The notes under the pieces: generated by a model
Databases searched by the model: none
Told to the model about the DNA's origin: nothing
What the model saw: the letters and a program-made list of their open reading frames with translations, nothing else
Origin: Nocardia sp. NBC_01503
GTDB lineage: Bacteria; Actinomycetota; Actinomycetes; Mycobacteriales; Mycobacteriaceae
Direction of reading: 5' to 3'
Length of the DNA stretch: 64,000 nucleotides
Assembly (NCBI RefSeq): GCF_036327755.1
Contig: NZ_CP109596.1
Coordinates: 558,001 to 622,000 of the forward strand
In this document: positions 36,038 to 45,350 of the stretch, one piece after another
How positions within the stretch are numbered: the first letter of the stretch is position 1
How the letters are laid out: each line of letters begins with the position of its first letter
Made by a program: the position numbers and the translations under genes

Positions 36038-36445
36038 TCAGGCCCCGGACATCCGCTGACTGGGTAGCAAACCGGCCTCGATGCGCTTTCGGACGTCCGC
36101 GCGCAGAAAGAGGATGAAGAGCCAGACGGCGGCGAAGACGACTCCGATCACCGCGATGGAGATATGAATGAAACCGCCCGCCAGCAGGGCGGCTTGCAGG
36201 GTGAGGTTGAAGGGCATGGCCCACGGGCGGCGCTGGACGCCCGCGCCCAGGAACATGAGTACGGCCAGGCCGACCAGGTAGAGGACGGACCACCATTTCA
36301 GGCCGCCGCCGACCGCGCCGACCACGGGTAGCGCGAGCAGCACCGTGATGGCCTCGAGGACGAGGGTTCCGGCCATGACCCCGCGGAAGCCCTTCCACGG
36401 GTCGGTGGTGGGTTCGGGCACGCCCGCGGGCACCTCGTCACTCAT
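36038..36445 (-). CDS. DUF4233 membrane protein
   Basis: A 135-residue integral membrane protein with the DUF4233 pattern: DPWKGFRGVMAGTLVLEAI, VLLALPVVGAVGG, RRPWAMPFNLTLQ and ISIAVIGVVFAAVWLFI, about four helices, and a short basic tail. The family is nearly always between folC and ndk in actinobacteria; function unknown. Its ATG overlaps the folC stop by 4 bp (ATGA), so translation is coupled to folC. Confidence 0.9.
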   Translation of the reverse strand: MSDEVPAGVPEPTTDPWKGFRGVMAGTLVLEAITVLLALPVVGAVGGGLKWWSVLYLVGLAVLMFLGAGVQRRPWAMPFNLTLQAALLAGGFIHISIAVIGVVFAAVWLFILFLRADVRKRIEAGLLPSQRMSGA

Positions 36446-37881
36446 GCGGGATCCTTTCCGAACAGTGAGCGGGCCGTCCCGGCGGTGACGACCGATCCGG
36501 TGACCACGATGCCCGCTCCGGAGACGAGTTCGCCACTCTCACCCTCTTCGGCGAGGGCGATGGCGGTCTCGATGGCGTCGGGCAGATCACTGGCCACCGC
36601 GACGCGCTCATCGCCGAAGCGCTGGACGGCGAGGTTGGCGAGATCGTCGACGGGAAGGGCTCGGGGCGAACCGTTCTCGGTGACGACGATCTCGTCGAGG
36701 ATGGGTTCGAGGGCGTCCAGGATGCCCGCGGCGTCCTTATCGCCGAGCACCGCGACCACGCCGACCAGTTTGCGGAAGTCGAATTCGCTGGTGAGCGTTG
36801 CCGCGAGGGCCTGCGCGCCGTGCGGGTTGTGCGCGGCATCGATGAAGATGGTCGGCGCGCTGCGCATGCGCTCCATCCGACCGGGGCTCTGCACGGAGGC
36901 GAATCCGGCTCGGATGGCGTCGATATCGAGCTGGCGGGACGCGCCCGCGCCGAAGAAGGCTTCGACTGCGGCGAGCGCGAGCACGGCATTGCGGGCCTGG
37001 TGTTCACCGTGCAGCGGCAGGAAGATGTCGTCGTACACACCGCCGAGGCCCTGCAACTCCAGGACCTGGCCGCCGATGGCGACGCGACGGGTGAGCACCC
37101 GGAACTCCGAACCTTCCCGCGCCACAGCGGCATCCATATCGACGGCGCGGCGCAGCAGCACCTCCATGACCTCGGGCTGCTGTTCGGCGATGACCGCGAC
37201 GGTGTCGCGCGGCACCAGTTCGTCGGCCGGGGCCTTCTTGATGATTCCGGCCTTCTCCCCCGCGATGGATTCCAGATCCGGGCCGAGGAAGTCGGTGTGG
37301 TCCAGGCCGATCGGGGTGATCACCGCGACCTGACCGTCGATGACATTGGTGGCGTCCCAGGTGCCGCCCATACCGGTCTCGACGACCGCGACATCGACGG
37401 GCGCTTCGGCGAATTTCGCGTAGGCCATGGCGGTGAGCACTTCGAACTTGCTCAGCGCCGGGCCGCCCGCCGCGATGGACTGTTTGTCGACCATCTCGAG
37501 GAAGGGCAGCAGTTCGCGATACAGCTCGACGTATTGGCCGGGCGTGATGGGCGCGTTGTCGATGGCGATGCGTTCGGTCGCCAATTGCAGGTGCGGGCTG
37601 GTGATCCGCCCGGTGCGCCGGTGCAGAGCGGTCAGCAGCGCGTCGATCATGCGAGTGACCGAGGTCTTGCCATTGGTGCCCGCGATATGGATGGCCGGGT
37701 AGCCGTGCTGCGGCGAACCCAGCAGATCCATGAGGGTGGCGATGCGGGTCAGCGAGGGCTCGATCTTGGTCTCGGGCCAGCGCTTGTCGAGTTCGGCTTC
37801 GACCAGCGCCATTTCGGCCAGATCCACCGGGGAGGTGGTGATGGGGCCTTCGACGTACTGGCGTTCGGGTTCGTCGTTCAC
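36442..37881 (-). CDS. folC: Folylpolyglutamate/dihydrofolate synthase
   Basis: A 479-residue Mur-ligase-family enzyme that adds glutamate to dihydropteroate and folates with ATP. The P-loop [16 protein letters not shown] is near residue 65, [12 protein letters not shown] follows, the omega-loop/lysine segment is [18 protein letters not shown], and [16 protein letters not shown] is the C-terminal domain signature. GTG start overlaps the valS stop by 4 bp (GTGA). Confidence 0.95.
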   Translation of the reverse strand: MNDEPERQYVEGPITTSPVDLAEMALVEAELDKRWPETKIEPSLTRIATLMDLLGSPQHGYPAIHIAGTNGKTSVTRMIDALLTALHRRTGRITSPHLQLATERIAIDNAPITPGQYVELYRELLPFLEMVDKQSIAAGGPALSKFEVLTAMAYAKFAEAPVDVAVVETGMGGTWDATNVIDGQVAVITPIGLDHTDFLGPDLESIAGEKAGIIKKAPADELVPRDTVAVIAEQQPEVMEVLLRRAVDMDAAVAREGSEFRVLTRRVAIGGQVLELQGLGGVYDDIFLPLHGEHQARNAVLALAAVEAFFGAGASRQLDIDAIRAGFASVQSPGRMERMRSAPTIFIDAAHNPHGAQALAATLTSEFDFRKLVGVVAVLGDKDAAGILDALEPILDEIVVTENGSPRALPVDDLANLAVQRFGDERVAVASDLPDAIETAIALAEEGESGELVSGAGIVVTGSVVTAGTARSLFGKDPA

Positions 37882-40571
37882 TTGCGCTCCGCCAGCTTCG
37901 CGATCTCGGCGAGCCGCGCGCCGATGCGCTCGACCTCGGACTCGGCGATCTCCTTGCGCGCCTTGATCTTCGCGACCACATCGTCCGGGGCCTTGGCCAG
38001 GAAGCCCTGGTTGCCGAGCTTGCCGGTGGTGCCCGCGAGCTCCTTCTGAGCGGCGGCGAGATCCTTCTCCAGGCGGCGCGCCTCGGCCTCGAGGTCGACG
38101 GTCCCGGAGGTGTCGATCTCGACGGTGACGGTGGCCCCGCTCAGGCGCACCTCGACCGCGGCGGTGGCGGCGAAATCGTCGCCGGGCGCGGTGAGGCGGG
38201 CCAGATTGGTGATCTCGGTCTGCTGGGCGAGCAGATCCGCGGTGTCCAGGCCGATGAGCTTGGCCGCGACCTTCTGGCTGTCGGACAGGCCCTGATCGCT
38301 GCGGAAGCGGCGGATCTCGGTGATCAGGCGCTGGGCGTCGGCGATGCGGACGGCCGAAAGCTGGTCGGTGGCAATGCCGGCGGCCTGCGGCCAGGCCGCG
38401 ACCACGATGGATTCACCGCCGGTGAGCGCCAGCCACAGCTGTTCGGTGACGAACGGAATGGCCGGGTGCAGCAGGCGCAGCACCGAATCGAGCACATTGC
38501 CCAGCACGATGCGGGTGCTGGCGGCGCGCTCCTCGGACTCGGCGAACTGCACCTTGGCCAATTCCAGGTACCAGCTGCAGAATTCGTCCCAGGCGAAGTG
38601 GTAGAGGGCCTCGCACGCCTTGCCGAACTCGTAGCGGTCGAAGCTGGCGTCGACCTCGGCGCGCACCTCTTCGAGCCGGTCCAGGATCCAGCGATCGGTA
38701 TCGGTGAGGGTTTCGCGGGCGGGCAGTTCACCCGGCTGCGCACCGTTCATGAGCGCGAACTTGGTGGCATTGAACAGCTTGGTGACGAAGCTGCGCGAGG
38801 CGGTCACATGCGCGGTGCCGACCGAGAGGTCGCCGCCGGGCTGGGCGCCGCGGGCCAGGGTGAATCGGGTCGCGTCCGCCCCGAATTCGTCGATCCAGTC
38901 CAGCGGGTCGATGCCGTTGCCGCGTGACTTGGACATCTTCTTGCCGTGTTCGTCGCGAATCAGGCCGTGCAGGAACACATCCTGGAACGGCACCTGCTTC
39001 TGTTCGGCGTCCTTACCGGTGGTGAGCACCGGATCGTCGGAGACGAACATGCCGAACATCATCATGCGGGCGACCCAGAAGAACAGGATGTCGTAACCGG
39101 TGACGAGCACGCTGGTGGGGTAGAACTTCTCGAGCTCGGCGGTGCTGTCCGGCCAGCCCATGGTGGAGAAGGGCCACAGGCCCGACGAGAACCAGGTGTC
39201 CAGGACGTCCGGGTCCTGGACGTAACCCGCGGGGGCCTGCTCGTCCGGGCCGACGCAGACGATCTCGCCCGCGGGGCCGTACCAGATCGGAATGCGGTGG
39301 CCCCACCACAGCTGCCGGGAGATGTTCCAGTCGTGCATATTGTCGACCCAGTCGAACCAGCGCGGTTCCTGGCTGGCCGGATGGATCTTGACATCGCCGT
39401 TGCGGACGGCGTCGCCGGCGGCCTTGGCAATGCCCTCGACCTTGACCCACCACTGCATGGACAGGCGCGGTTCGATGGGCTCGCCGGAGCGCTCGGAGTG
39501 GCCGACCTGATGCTTGTACGGGTAGACGCGGCCGGTCACGCGGCCCTCGGCCTCGAGGCGTTCGCGGATCTTGAGCCGGGCCTCGAAGCGGTCCATACCG
39601 TCGAATTCGGTTCCGCTGTCGGCGATCTTGCCGGTCTTGTCCATGATGGTCGGCATCGGCAGGTTGTGCCGCAGGCCGAGCTCGAAGTCATTGGGGTCGT
39701 GTGCGGGGGTGATCTTGACTGCGCCGGAACCGAATTCGGGGTCGACGTAATCGTCGGCGACGATCGGGATCTGGCGGCCGGTGATCGGGTGATAAAGCGT
39801 GGTGCCGATGAGCGCCTGGTATCGCTCGTCGTCCGGGTGCACCGCCACCGCGGTATCGCCGAGCATGGTCTCCACACGGGTGGTGGCCACGATCACATGC
39901 GGCTCATTGTCGTTCAGTGAGCCGTAGCGCAGCGAGACGAGTTCACCGTCGACCTCTTTATGGTCGACCTCGAGGTCGGAGATACCGGTCTCGAGCACCG
40001 GCGACCAGTTCACCAGGCGCTCGGCGCGGTAGATCAGACCCGCTTCGTAGAGGCGCTTGAAGATGGTCTGCACGGCGCGGGAGAGTCCGTCGTCCATGGT
40101 GAAGCGGTCGCGGCTCCAGTCGACGCCGTCGCCGAGGCGGCGCATCTGGCCCTGGATCTGGCCGCCGGATTCGCGCTTCCAGTCCCAGACCTTGTCGATG
40201 AAGAGTTCGCGGCCGAAGTCTTCCTTGGTCTTACCGTCGACGGCGAGCTGCTTCTCCACCACCGATTGGGTGGCGATGCCGGCGTGATCCATACCGGGCA
40301 GCCACAGCACCTCATAGCCCTGCATGCGCTTGCGGCGGGTGAGCAGGTCCATCAGGGTGTGGTCGAGGGCGTGGCCCATATGCAGGGTGCCGGTGACATT
40401 CGGCGGCGGCAGCACGATGGAGTACGCGGGTTTGGCGCTGCTCGCGTCGGCGGTGAAGTAACCGGCGGCTACCCAGCGCTCGTACAGGTCGGCCTCCACC
40501 TCGCCGGGGTTCCAGCTTTTGGGGAGGGCATCGGCACGATTACGCGGGTTCTCAGAGGCTGCGCTGGTCAC
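37878..40571 (-). CDS. valS: Valyl-tRNA synthetase
   Basis: An 897-residue class I synthetase. HIGH-type motif is [11 protein letters not shown] near residue 65; the KMSKS loop is [10 protein letters not shown] near residue 542; the CP1 editing domain lies between; a C-terminal coiled coil ([19 protein letters not shown]) is typical of ValRS. The GTG at 40571 has no Shine–Dalgarno; TAGAAT lies 6 nt upstream, which would put the transcript start at or next to the codon, a leaderless arrangement common in actinobacteria. First gene of valS–folC–DUF4233–ndk. Confidence 0.97.
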   Translation of the reverse strand: MTSAASENPRNRADALPKSWNPGEVEADLYERWVAAGYFTADASSAKPAYSIVLPPPNVTGTLHMGHALDHTLMDLLTRRKRMQGYEVLWLPGMDHAGIATQSVVEKQLAVDGKTKEDFGRELFIDKVWDWKRESGGQIQGQMRRLGDGVDWSRDRFTMDDGLSRAVQTIFKRLYEAGLIYRAERLVNWSPVLETGISDLEVDHKEVDGELVSLRYGSLNDNEPHVIVATTRVETMLGDTAVAVHPDDERYQALIGTTLYHPITGRQIPIVADDYVDPEFGSGAVKITPAHDPNDFELGLRHNLPMPTIMDKTGKIADSGTEFDGMDRFEARLKIRERLEAEGRVTGRVYPYKHQVGHSERSGEPIEPRLSMQWWVKVEGIAKAAGDAVRNGDVKIHPASQEPRWFDWVDNMHDWNISRQLWWGHRIPIWYGPAGEIVCVGPDEQAPAGYVQDPDVLDTWFSSGLWPFSTMGWPDSTAELEKFYPTSVLVTGYDILFFWVARMMMFGMFVSDDPVLTTGKDAEQKQVPFQDVFLHGLIRDEHGKKMSKSRGNGIDPLDWIDEFGADATRFTLARGAQPGGDLSVGTAHVTASRSFVTKLFNATKFALMNGAQPGELPARETLTDTDRWILDRLEEVRAEVDASFDRYEFGKACEALYHFAWDEFCSWYLELAKVQFAESEERAASTRIVLGNVLDSVLRLLHPAIPFVTEQLWLALTGGESIVVAAWPQAAGIATDQLSAVRIADAQRLITEIRRFRSDQGLSDSQKVAAKLIGLDTADLLAQQTEITNLARLTAPGDDFAATAAVEVRLSGATVTVEIDTSGTVDLEAEARRLEKDLAAAQKELAGTTGKLGNQGFLAKAPDDVVAKIKARKEIAESEVERIGARLAEIAKLAERK

Positions 40572-40577
40572 CGTGCG

Positions 40578-40583
40578 ATTCTA
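40578..40583 (-). promoter_or_regulatory. Candidate −10 element for leaderless valS transcript
   Basis: On the minus strand TAGAAT ends 6 nt before the GTG start. With the usual 6–7 nt spacing to the start site, transcription would begin at the start codon. No convincing −35 hexamer was seen. Confidence 0.4.
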
Positions 40584-40658
40584 ATTGACACCCCGGCAGG
40601 GCTTGACAGCGCGGCTGCGGCGGGTGTGAGGCTCGGAAATTTTCCCGGAAAGCCGAAG

Positions 40659-40699
40659 GGCGGGGCCTTCGGCGGATGAGGGACACCGAAGGCCCCGCC
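40659..40699. terminator. 14-bp perfect hairpin upstream of valS
   Basis: GGCGGGGCCTTCGG (40659–40672) pairs perfectly with CCGAAGGCCCCGCC (40686–40699), 13-nt loop. It has the form of a terminator but no gene reads into it closely from either side, so it may block read-through from a non-coding transcript or protect the valS promoter. Confidence 0.5.
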
Positions 40700-40991
40700 T
40701 TCGTAGGTAAGCCTACCGCCGTTTGCACCGACCCTCTCGGATCCATAAGCAATTCTCAGGTTCGGAACCAAATGCGCCAGGGTAGGCCATAATTCGTTGC
40801 AACTGCGTTGCGTGGCACGCATGGCCTTCGCTACCCGCAGCGGAGCTGCGTAAGCGGTGCGGCAGATCCGAACAAGCCCCGAATAATACTGGCGGCCAGC
40901 GGTTTTCGCAGGTAGCCCAGGCGTCTGACTGCATTGCATTTCACAGTCGGAGTCGGGTTTACCCGTCGGGCGACTGTCGTAAGGTCCGAAG

Positions 40992-41783
40992 ATGCCGTTC
41001 GTAGCTCGTGGGGGAGCGAAGATCCACTACACCGATACGGGAGGGAATGGACCACCGGTTCTGCTGGGGCACAGCTTCTTCATGGATCAGGAGAGCTTCG
41101 CCCCGCAGCAGCGGGCGCTGGCACCGCGCTACCGCATTGTCTGTATCGATTCGCGCGGGCACGGACTCTCCGAGGACGATGGCACCCCGTTCAGCTATTG
41201 GGACCTGGCACGCGACGCCTGGGCGGTCGCCGATCACCTGGGAATCGAGCGCGCGGTGGTGGGCGGCGTCGGACACGGTGCGTTCACCGCGGTCCGAATG
41301 GCGCTGCTGGCTCGGCCGCGATCTCGGGGAGTGATCGCGATCGGCTCCACCGCCGATGCCATGCCCGCTCGCCGCAAGCCCGGTTATCGCGAGGTCCTGG
41401 ACGCCTGGGCCGGCACCGCGCCGCTGACGCCGATCATCAAAATGGTGTCGGCGTTGACCGTCGGCGGAACCGATGACGATAAACAACCGTGGCGCGACAA
41501 ATGGCTGGCGGGTGATCGCACGCGGGTCCGGCTCTCGGCGGACTGCCTGATCAATCGGGATTCGGTCTTGGAGCTGCTCGCCGAGATCGACTGTCCCGCG
41601 CTGGTTCTGCGCGGTGTCGGGGATCAGACCACCGATGCGGCGGAGGTACTGCGGATGGCGCGGTCCTTCGGGATTCCGGCGGCGGTGCACACCATCGCCG
41701 GAGCCGCCATGTCCCCCAATCTCACCCATGCCGCCGAGGTGAACGCATTGTTCCGGAGCTTTTTGGACGGACTGCCGGAGTGA
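40992..41783 (+). CDS. Alpha/beta-hydrolase-fold protein lacking catalytic Ser and His
   Basis: A 263-residue protein with the fold's layout: VLLGHSFFMDQESF as oxyanion region, RYRIVCIDSRGHGLSEDD, DLARDAWAVADHLGIERAVVGG, CPALVLRGVGDQTT. The nucleophile elbow, normally G-x-S-x-G, reads GGVGHGAF with Gly at the nucleophile position. The catalytic-His loop, normally GAGHMSNL in relatives, reads AGAAMSPNLTHA without the His. Only the acid loop (VGDQTT) persists. It is therefore probably a non-catalytic protein, for example a ligand sensor or scaffold, or a decayed enzyme. It converges with the XRE regulator with no gap, and is 1 kb from the cyclase/aminotransferase genes. Confidence 0.75.
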   Translation: MPFVARGGAKIHYTDTGGNGPPVLLGHSFFMDQESFAPQQRALAPRYRIVCIDSRGHGLSEDDGTPFSYWDLARDAWAVADHLGIERAVVGGVGHGAFTAVRMALLARPRSRGVIAIGSTADAMPARRKPGYREVLDAWAGTAPLTPIIKMVSALTVGGTDDDKQPWRDKWLAGDRTRVRLSADCLINRDSVLELLAEIDCPALVLRGVGDQTTDAAEVLRMARSFGIPAAVHTIAGAAMSPNLTHAAEVNALFRSFLDGLPE

Positions 41784-42581
41784 TCAGGCCGCGTCGGTGT
41801 CGACCAGGCCGATGAAGAGCTGATGCGCGAACTGCGGTGTGGTGCTGCGATACCGCTGCACGATGACATCGAAGACGGTGGCGGTCTGCGGATTTCGCAG
41901 TCGGAACTGGGATTCGGGGCGGCCGATCCGCACATGCGCGTCCGCCCAGAGCCGTCGGAAATCGGCATGCTCGCCGAGATCGCCCAGCAGCAGCTCGATT
42001 TCGTCGCGATCGGCGGCATCGGCGGCGTAGGCGCGGAAGCGGCCGACCATGAGCCGGGCCTCCTGCTCCCACTCCTCTATCACTATGCGGGCGCGCGGAT
42101 CGGTGAAGAGCCAGCGCAGTACGTGCCCACCGCGGCCCAGGCCCGGGAAGGCCGCGTCGAAGGCGCTGTTGCAGTCCACTACGTACCAGCCGTCGTCGAG
42201 TGCGGCGGCCATATGCGGTAGCAGCGCGTCCAGGGTGATGCGAACAATGCGCGCGGCAGTCGTGTCGGGCCGCAAGGGCTCCGGGATCGGCGGCGTGGGG
42301 CGCTGCTGGGCCAGATGGTAGAGGTGCACGCGTTCGGCGGGGTCCAGGCAGAGCACTCCGGCGAGCGAATCCAGAATGGCGGGACCGGGATTGAGCGCCT
42401 CACCCTGTTCGATCTTGGCGATATAGCCGAGGCTGGCGTGCGTGGCCTCGGCCAGCTGTTTGCGGGTCAGGCCCGCCGGATGCTTCGGGGTGGGACCGGT
42501 GCGGCGCTCACGGACGAACTCAGCGAGGGTGGGGGCGCGCAGGGGCTCCGCGGTCGTCACCGCGATGTCATTGTCGGACAA
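41784..42581 (-). CDS. XRE-family regulator with MmyB-like ligand-binding domain
   Basis: A 265-residue regulator. The HTH is LTRKQLAEATHASLGYIAKIEQGE at residues ~38–61. From ~90 on it has the MmyB-type ligand-binding domain (LLPHMAAALDDGWYVVDCNSAFDAAFPGLG, AHVRIGRPESQFRLRNP), a PAS-like fold in related proteins that bind hydrophobic ligands. The TTG start at 42581 is supported by GGAGA 5 nt upstream; a downstream GTG is an alternative. It is divergent from the DOI-synthase-like gene across 240 bp, the natural position for its pathway-specific regulator. Confidence 0.85.
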   Translation of the reverse strand: MSDNDIAVTTAEPLRAPTLAEFVRERRTGPTPKHPAGLTRKQLAEATHASLGYIAKIEQGEALNPGPAILDSLAGVLCLDPAERVHLYHLAQQRPTPPIPEPLRPDTTAARIVRITLDALLPHMAAALDDGWYVVDCNSAFDAAFPGLGRGGHVLRWLFTDPRARIVIEEWEQEARLMVGRFRAYAADAADRDEIELLLGDLGEHADFRRLWADAHVRIGRPESQFRLRNPQTATVFDVIVQRYRSTTPQFAHQLFIGLVDTDAA

Positions 42582-42821
42582 CAGTTCTCCGCTCCTGCTC
42601 GATCCCCGAATCGCACCCTACCGGGCGGTGCCGCGCTCTCCCAGCCCATGCGGCGTGGTGCCGCTACCCCTGCCAGTGGCACCTGGACAAGCGGGTGTCC
42701 CGGCGAGTGGTACCGGTACGCGGCGTGAATCTTGACTGGGGTATCCCAGCGGTTGCCGATGCTCGGCTCACCCATCGATATTTGGCTCGGGGCAGCAGCG
42801 AGACCGGGCAGGAGCTAGAGC

Positions 42822-43997
42822 ATGGGCATCACTTCGCGCACCATTCGGATCGGCGAGCGGACCTATCCGTATTCCTTCGGTGAGGACTGCCTCACCGAAA
42901 TAGCGGACGGTATTGCCGGATTACACGCCGACACACTGATTTTCGTCACCGACGATACGGTGCTCGGGTTGTACCGCACGGTCGTCGAGCGGTTGTCCGG
43001 CGATACTCCGGCGCTGGTACTGAGCCACCGTGCGGGCGAATCCATGAAGACGCTGTCCTGCCTGACCGAACATTTGGAGACCGCGCTGCGGGCTGGAGCG
43101 ACCCGGCGCTCGGTGGTGGTGGCATTCGGCGGCGGTGTCCCCGGAAATCTGGCCGGGCTGATGGCCAATCTGCTGTTCCGGGGCGTGCGGCTGGTGCATG
43201 TGCCGACCACCACCATTGCCGCCATGGATTCGGTGCTGTCGCTGAAACAGGCGATCAACTCCCCCGTCGGCAAGAATCACCTCGGCACCTATTACGCGCC
43301 GACGGCCGTCTATGTCGATGTGCGACTGTTCGCGACGCTGCCCGAGGACGAATTACGTTCGGGCTACTGCGAAATGGCGAAGAATTGCCTGGCCATTCGA
43401 CCGGTGGAACTGGATCGGCTGCGGGCGTACATCGCGGCCGATGAATTGGCCACACCCGCCGCATTGTCGTGGTTGCTGAATGCCAGCATTGCCGCCAAAT
43501 CCGCTGTCACCCGGGATGACACCTACGAACGCCGCTCCGGATTGGTGCTGGAATACGGGCACACGGTCGGCCACGCCATCGAAATCTGTGACTATCGGGT
43601 GCGCGGCGCGGCCGGGATCGCACACGGCGCGGCGATAGCCGTGGGAATGCTCGTGGCGGCGCATATCTCGCACGCGCGCGGCTGGCTCTCCGACGACGAG
43701 GTGAGCGCCCACTACGAGATCATCACCGGCCTGGGCGTGGAACCTGGCCTGCCGCCCACGGTTTCGATAGCCGACGTGCTCGCGGTAGTGGACGACGACA
43801 ACAAGAAGGGCTATCTCACCGCGCGCCCCGATGCGCTGCCGTTCGTCCTGCTGCGCGGACTCGGCCGTCCCGCGATGACGGGTGAGCTTCCGCTGGTCCA
43901 CGTATCACTACCCGAGATTCGCGAGGCCCTCGAGATCATCGCCAAGCCCTCCGCCCGGCTTGCCCCGTCCGGGTCCGCGCCGGCCGTCGGCGTTTAG
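42822..43997 (+). CDS. 2-deoxy-scyllo-inosose synthase-like sugar-phosphate cyclase
   Basis: A 391-residue member of the dehydroquinate-synthase superfamily. It matches the DOI synthase branch: GGGVPGNLAGLMANLLFRG, HVPTTTIAAMDSVLSLKQAI (Lys142), CEMAKN (Glu184), LEYGHTVGHAIE (His247) and IAHGAAIAVGM (His268). Zn ligands are Glu184, His247 and His268. The residue three before His247 is Glu244, as I recall for BtrC-type DOI synthases, where dehydroquinate synthases have Asn. The end (DDDNKKGYLTA, PFVLLRGLGRPAM) also fits DOI synthases. Reaction: glucose-6-phosphate to 2-deoxy-scyllo-inosose with NAD. GGAG lies 8 nt upstream of the ATG. Eight bp separate it from the aminotransferase gene. An aminodehydroquinate synthase role is the main alternative. 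Confidence 0.8.
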   Translation: MGITSRTIRIGERTYPYSFGEDCLTEIADGIAGLHADTLIFVTDDTVLGLYRTVVERLSGDTPALVLSHRAGESMKTLSCLTEHLETALRAGATRRSVVVAFGGGVPGNLAGLMANLLFRGVRLVHVPTTTIAAMDSVLSLKQAINSPVGKNHLGTYYAPTAVYVDVRLFATLPEDELRSGYCEMAKNCLAIRPVELDRLRAYIAADELATPAALSWLLNASIAAKSAVTRDDTYERRSGLVLEYGHTVGHAIEICDYRVRGAAGIAHGAAIAVGMLVAAHISHARGWLSDDEVSAHYEIITGLGVEPGLPPTVSIADVLAVVDDDNKKGYLTARPDALPFVLLRGLGRPAMTGELPLVHVSLPEIREALEIIAKPSARLAPSGSAPAVGV

Positions 43998-44004
43998 GAG
44001 AATC

Positions 44005-45303
44005 ATGCTCGCGATTCACGGTGGCACGCCTGTGCGAGGCGCGGCGGCCTGGCCACAGTGGCCACAGTATGACGAGCGGACCGAGGCGGAACTGCTTGCC
44101 GCGCTGCGGTCTTCGCGCTGGTCGGTGAGTTGGTACGCGCCCGAGGGCGGGAAGTCCCGGGAGCGGTTGTTCGGGGCGGCGTTCGCGCGGTACAACGGGG
44201 CGGCGTACGGGGTGAGCGTCGATCACGGTTCCAGCGCGCTGGTCATCGCATTGGAGGCGCTGGGTATCGGTCCGGGTGACGAGGTCATCGTGCCCGCGCT
44301 GACCTGGGTCGCGCCCGCCACCGCCGTCTTGCGAGTCGGGGCGCTTCCGGTACTGGTCGACGTCGACCCTGAAACCGGCTGCCTGACAGCGGATCAGGTG
44401 CGCGCGGCGCTGTCCGGGCGCACCCGGGCGGTGATCGCGGTTCATCTGGCGTGCACCGTGGCCCGCATCGATGAGCTGGTCGCGGTGACCACTGCGGCGG
44501 GTATCGCGCTGATCGAGGACTGTTCGCAATCGCACGGCGCGCGCTGGGCGGGGCGCGCGGTCGGCACCTTCGGCGATATCGGGGTGTTCAGCCTCGGAGC
44601 GGCCAAATCGCTGGCGGCGGGTGAGGCGGGAGCGGCGATAACCGACAGCCTCGAACTGTATCGGCGAATGCTCATGCTGCGCGCGGATTCTCGGGGTTAC
44701 ACCGAGGGGCCACCCGGAGCCGGAGAGTACGAGTTGGTCGAGCTCGGCGAGATCATGGGCGGCAATTACTGCATGTCGGAGCTGACCGCCGGGGTGCTGC
44801 TCGATCAATTGCCGCGCCTGGATGGTCAGCACGCGCGGCGCGGGATCCGAGCGGCACAGTTGGAGGACGGGTTGGCCGGGATCCCGGGACTTTCACCGAT
44901 TCCCGTTCCCGCACAGGTGGATCGGCGCGCGATCTACGAATACGGGGTCCGCTTCGATCCGAATGCCTTCGACGGCGCACCGATAGAACGCGTCGCCGCG
45001 GCCCTGAGCGCGGAGCTGCGCACCAAGATATATCCGCCACGCGTGCCACTCCCCCGCGGTAATCTCCTGCGCCCGCAATCCAAACCAGGTTTCGCGCGCT
45101 TCTGGGATGCCAAGCGAGCGGCCGGGCGCGAGTTCCCCGCCGCGGACCACTACCGCGAGCACACCCTGCTCATGCACCACAGCGTGCTGCTCGGTGCGCG
45201 CACCGATATCGACGACATCCTCACCGCCTTGCACAAGGTGCACACGCATGCGGACGCCTTGACGGACGCGAATTACTCAGCAATGAAAGGCATTACGGCA
45301 TGA
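44005..45303 (+). CDS. DegT/StrS aminotransferase, likely inosose-type
   Basis: A 432-residue PLP-dependent aminotransferase. The start LAIHGGTPVRG, WPQWPQYDERTEAELLAAL and GDEVIVPALTWVAPATAVL are as in glutamine:2-deoxy-scyllo-inosose aminotransferases. The PLP lysine is K201 in LGAAKSLAAGEAG, and LIEDCSQSHGARWAGRAVG holds the Asp that binds the pyridine nitrogen. In the C-terminal third, LLMHHSVLLGARTDIDDIL is also as in this branch. AHBA synthases are a related branch, but the adjacent DOI-synthase-like gene favours inosose amination. Start ATG at 44005 has TAGGAGAATC, and the stop codon overlaps a tiny ORF (ATGA). Confidence 0.8.
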   Translation: MLAIHGGTPVRGAAAWPQWPQYDERTEAELLAALRSSRWSVSWYAPEGGKSRERLFGAAFARYNGAAYGVSVDHGSSALVIALEALGIGPGDEVIVPALTWVAPATAVLRVGALPVLVDVDPETGCLTADQVRAALSGRTRAVIAVHLACTVARIDELVAVTTAAGIALIEDCSQSHGARWAGRAVGTFGDIGVFSLGAAKSLAAGEAGAAITDSLELYRRMLMLRADSRGYTEGPPGAGEYELVELGEIMGGNYCMSELTAGVLLDQLPRLDGQHARRGIRAAQLEDGLAGIPGLSPIPVPAQVDRRAIYEYGVRFDPNAFDGAPIERVAAALSAELRTKIYPPRVPLPRGNLLRPQSKPGFARFWDAKRAAGREFPAADHYREHTLLMHHSVLLGARTDIDDILTALHKVHTHADALTDANYSAMKGITA

Positions 45304-45350
45304 CGCAGTGGTATTCGATCCTCGCGGGCGCGGCGGAGGTCGCGGCATGA
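45300..45350 (+). CDS. Possible 16-codon ORF coupled to both neighbours
   Basis: ATG at 45300 overlaps the aminotransferase stop (ATGA) and its own stop overlaps the P450 start (ATGA). The product would be MTQWYSILAGAAEVAA. GAAAGG lies 9 nt upstream. Both junctions are exact overlaps, which is unusual for noise, and P450 genes preceded by tiny ORFs encode substrates in biarylitide-type peptide pathways. The aromatic residues Trp4–Tyr5 are here near the start. It may instead be a spacer that keeps the P450 translationally coupled. Low confidence. Confidence 0.3.
   Translation: MTQWYSILAGAAEVAA

Larger units (their letters stand above)
40572..40991. other. 420-bp region between divergent valS and hydrolase genes
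   Basis: Holds the valS promoter candidate next to its start and a very strong hairpin (40659–40699). From ~40710 to 40991 there is no recognisable gene; open frames there lack ribosome binding sites and family resemblance. No tRNA-like or T-box sequence was found. Confidence 0.6.

Noticed and set aside
40702..40722. IdeR/DtxR iron box (TAGGTAAGCCTACC)
   Set aside because: Only part of the 19-bp IdeR consensus matches, spacing is off by one, and no iron-related gene is adjacent.
40572..40991. T-box or tRNA-like element upstream of valS
   Set aside because: No AGGGTGGNACCGCG-like antiterminator sequence and no cloverleaf; the candidate −10 box also points to a leaderless valS.
44005..45303. 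AHBA synthase for an ansamycin starter unit
   Set aside because: The family is close, but the neighbouring cyclase has DOI-synthase residues and no other AHBA genes (kinase, aminoshikimate dehydrogenase, polyketide synthase) are in view.
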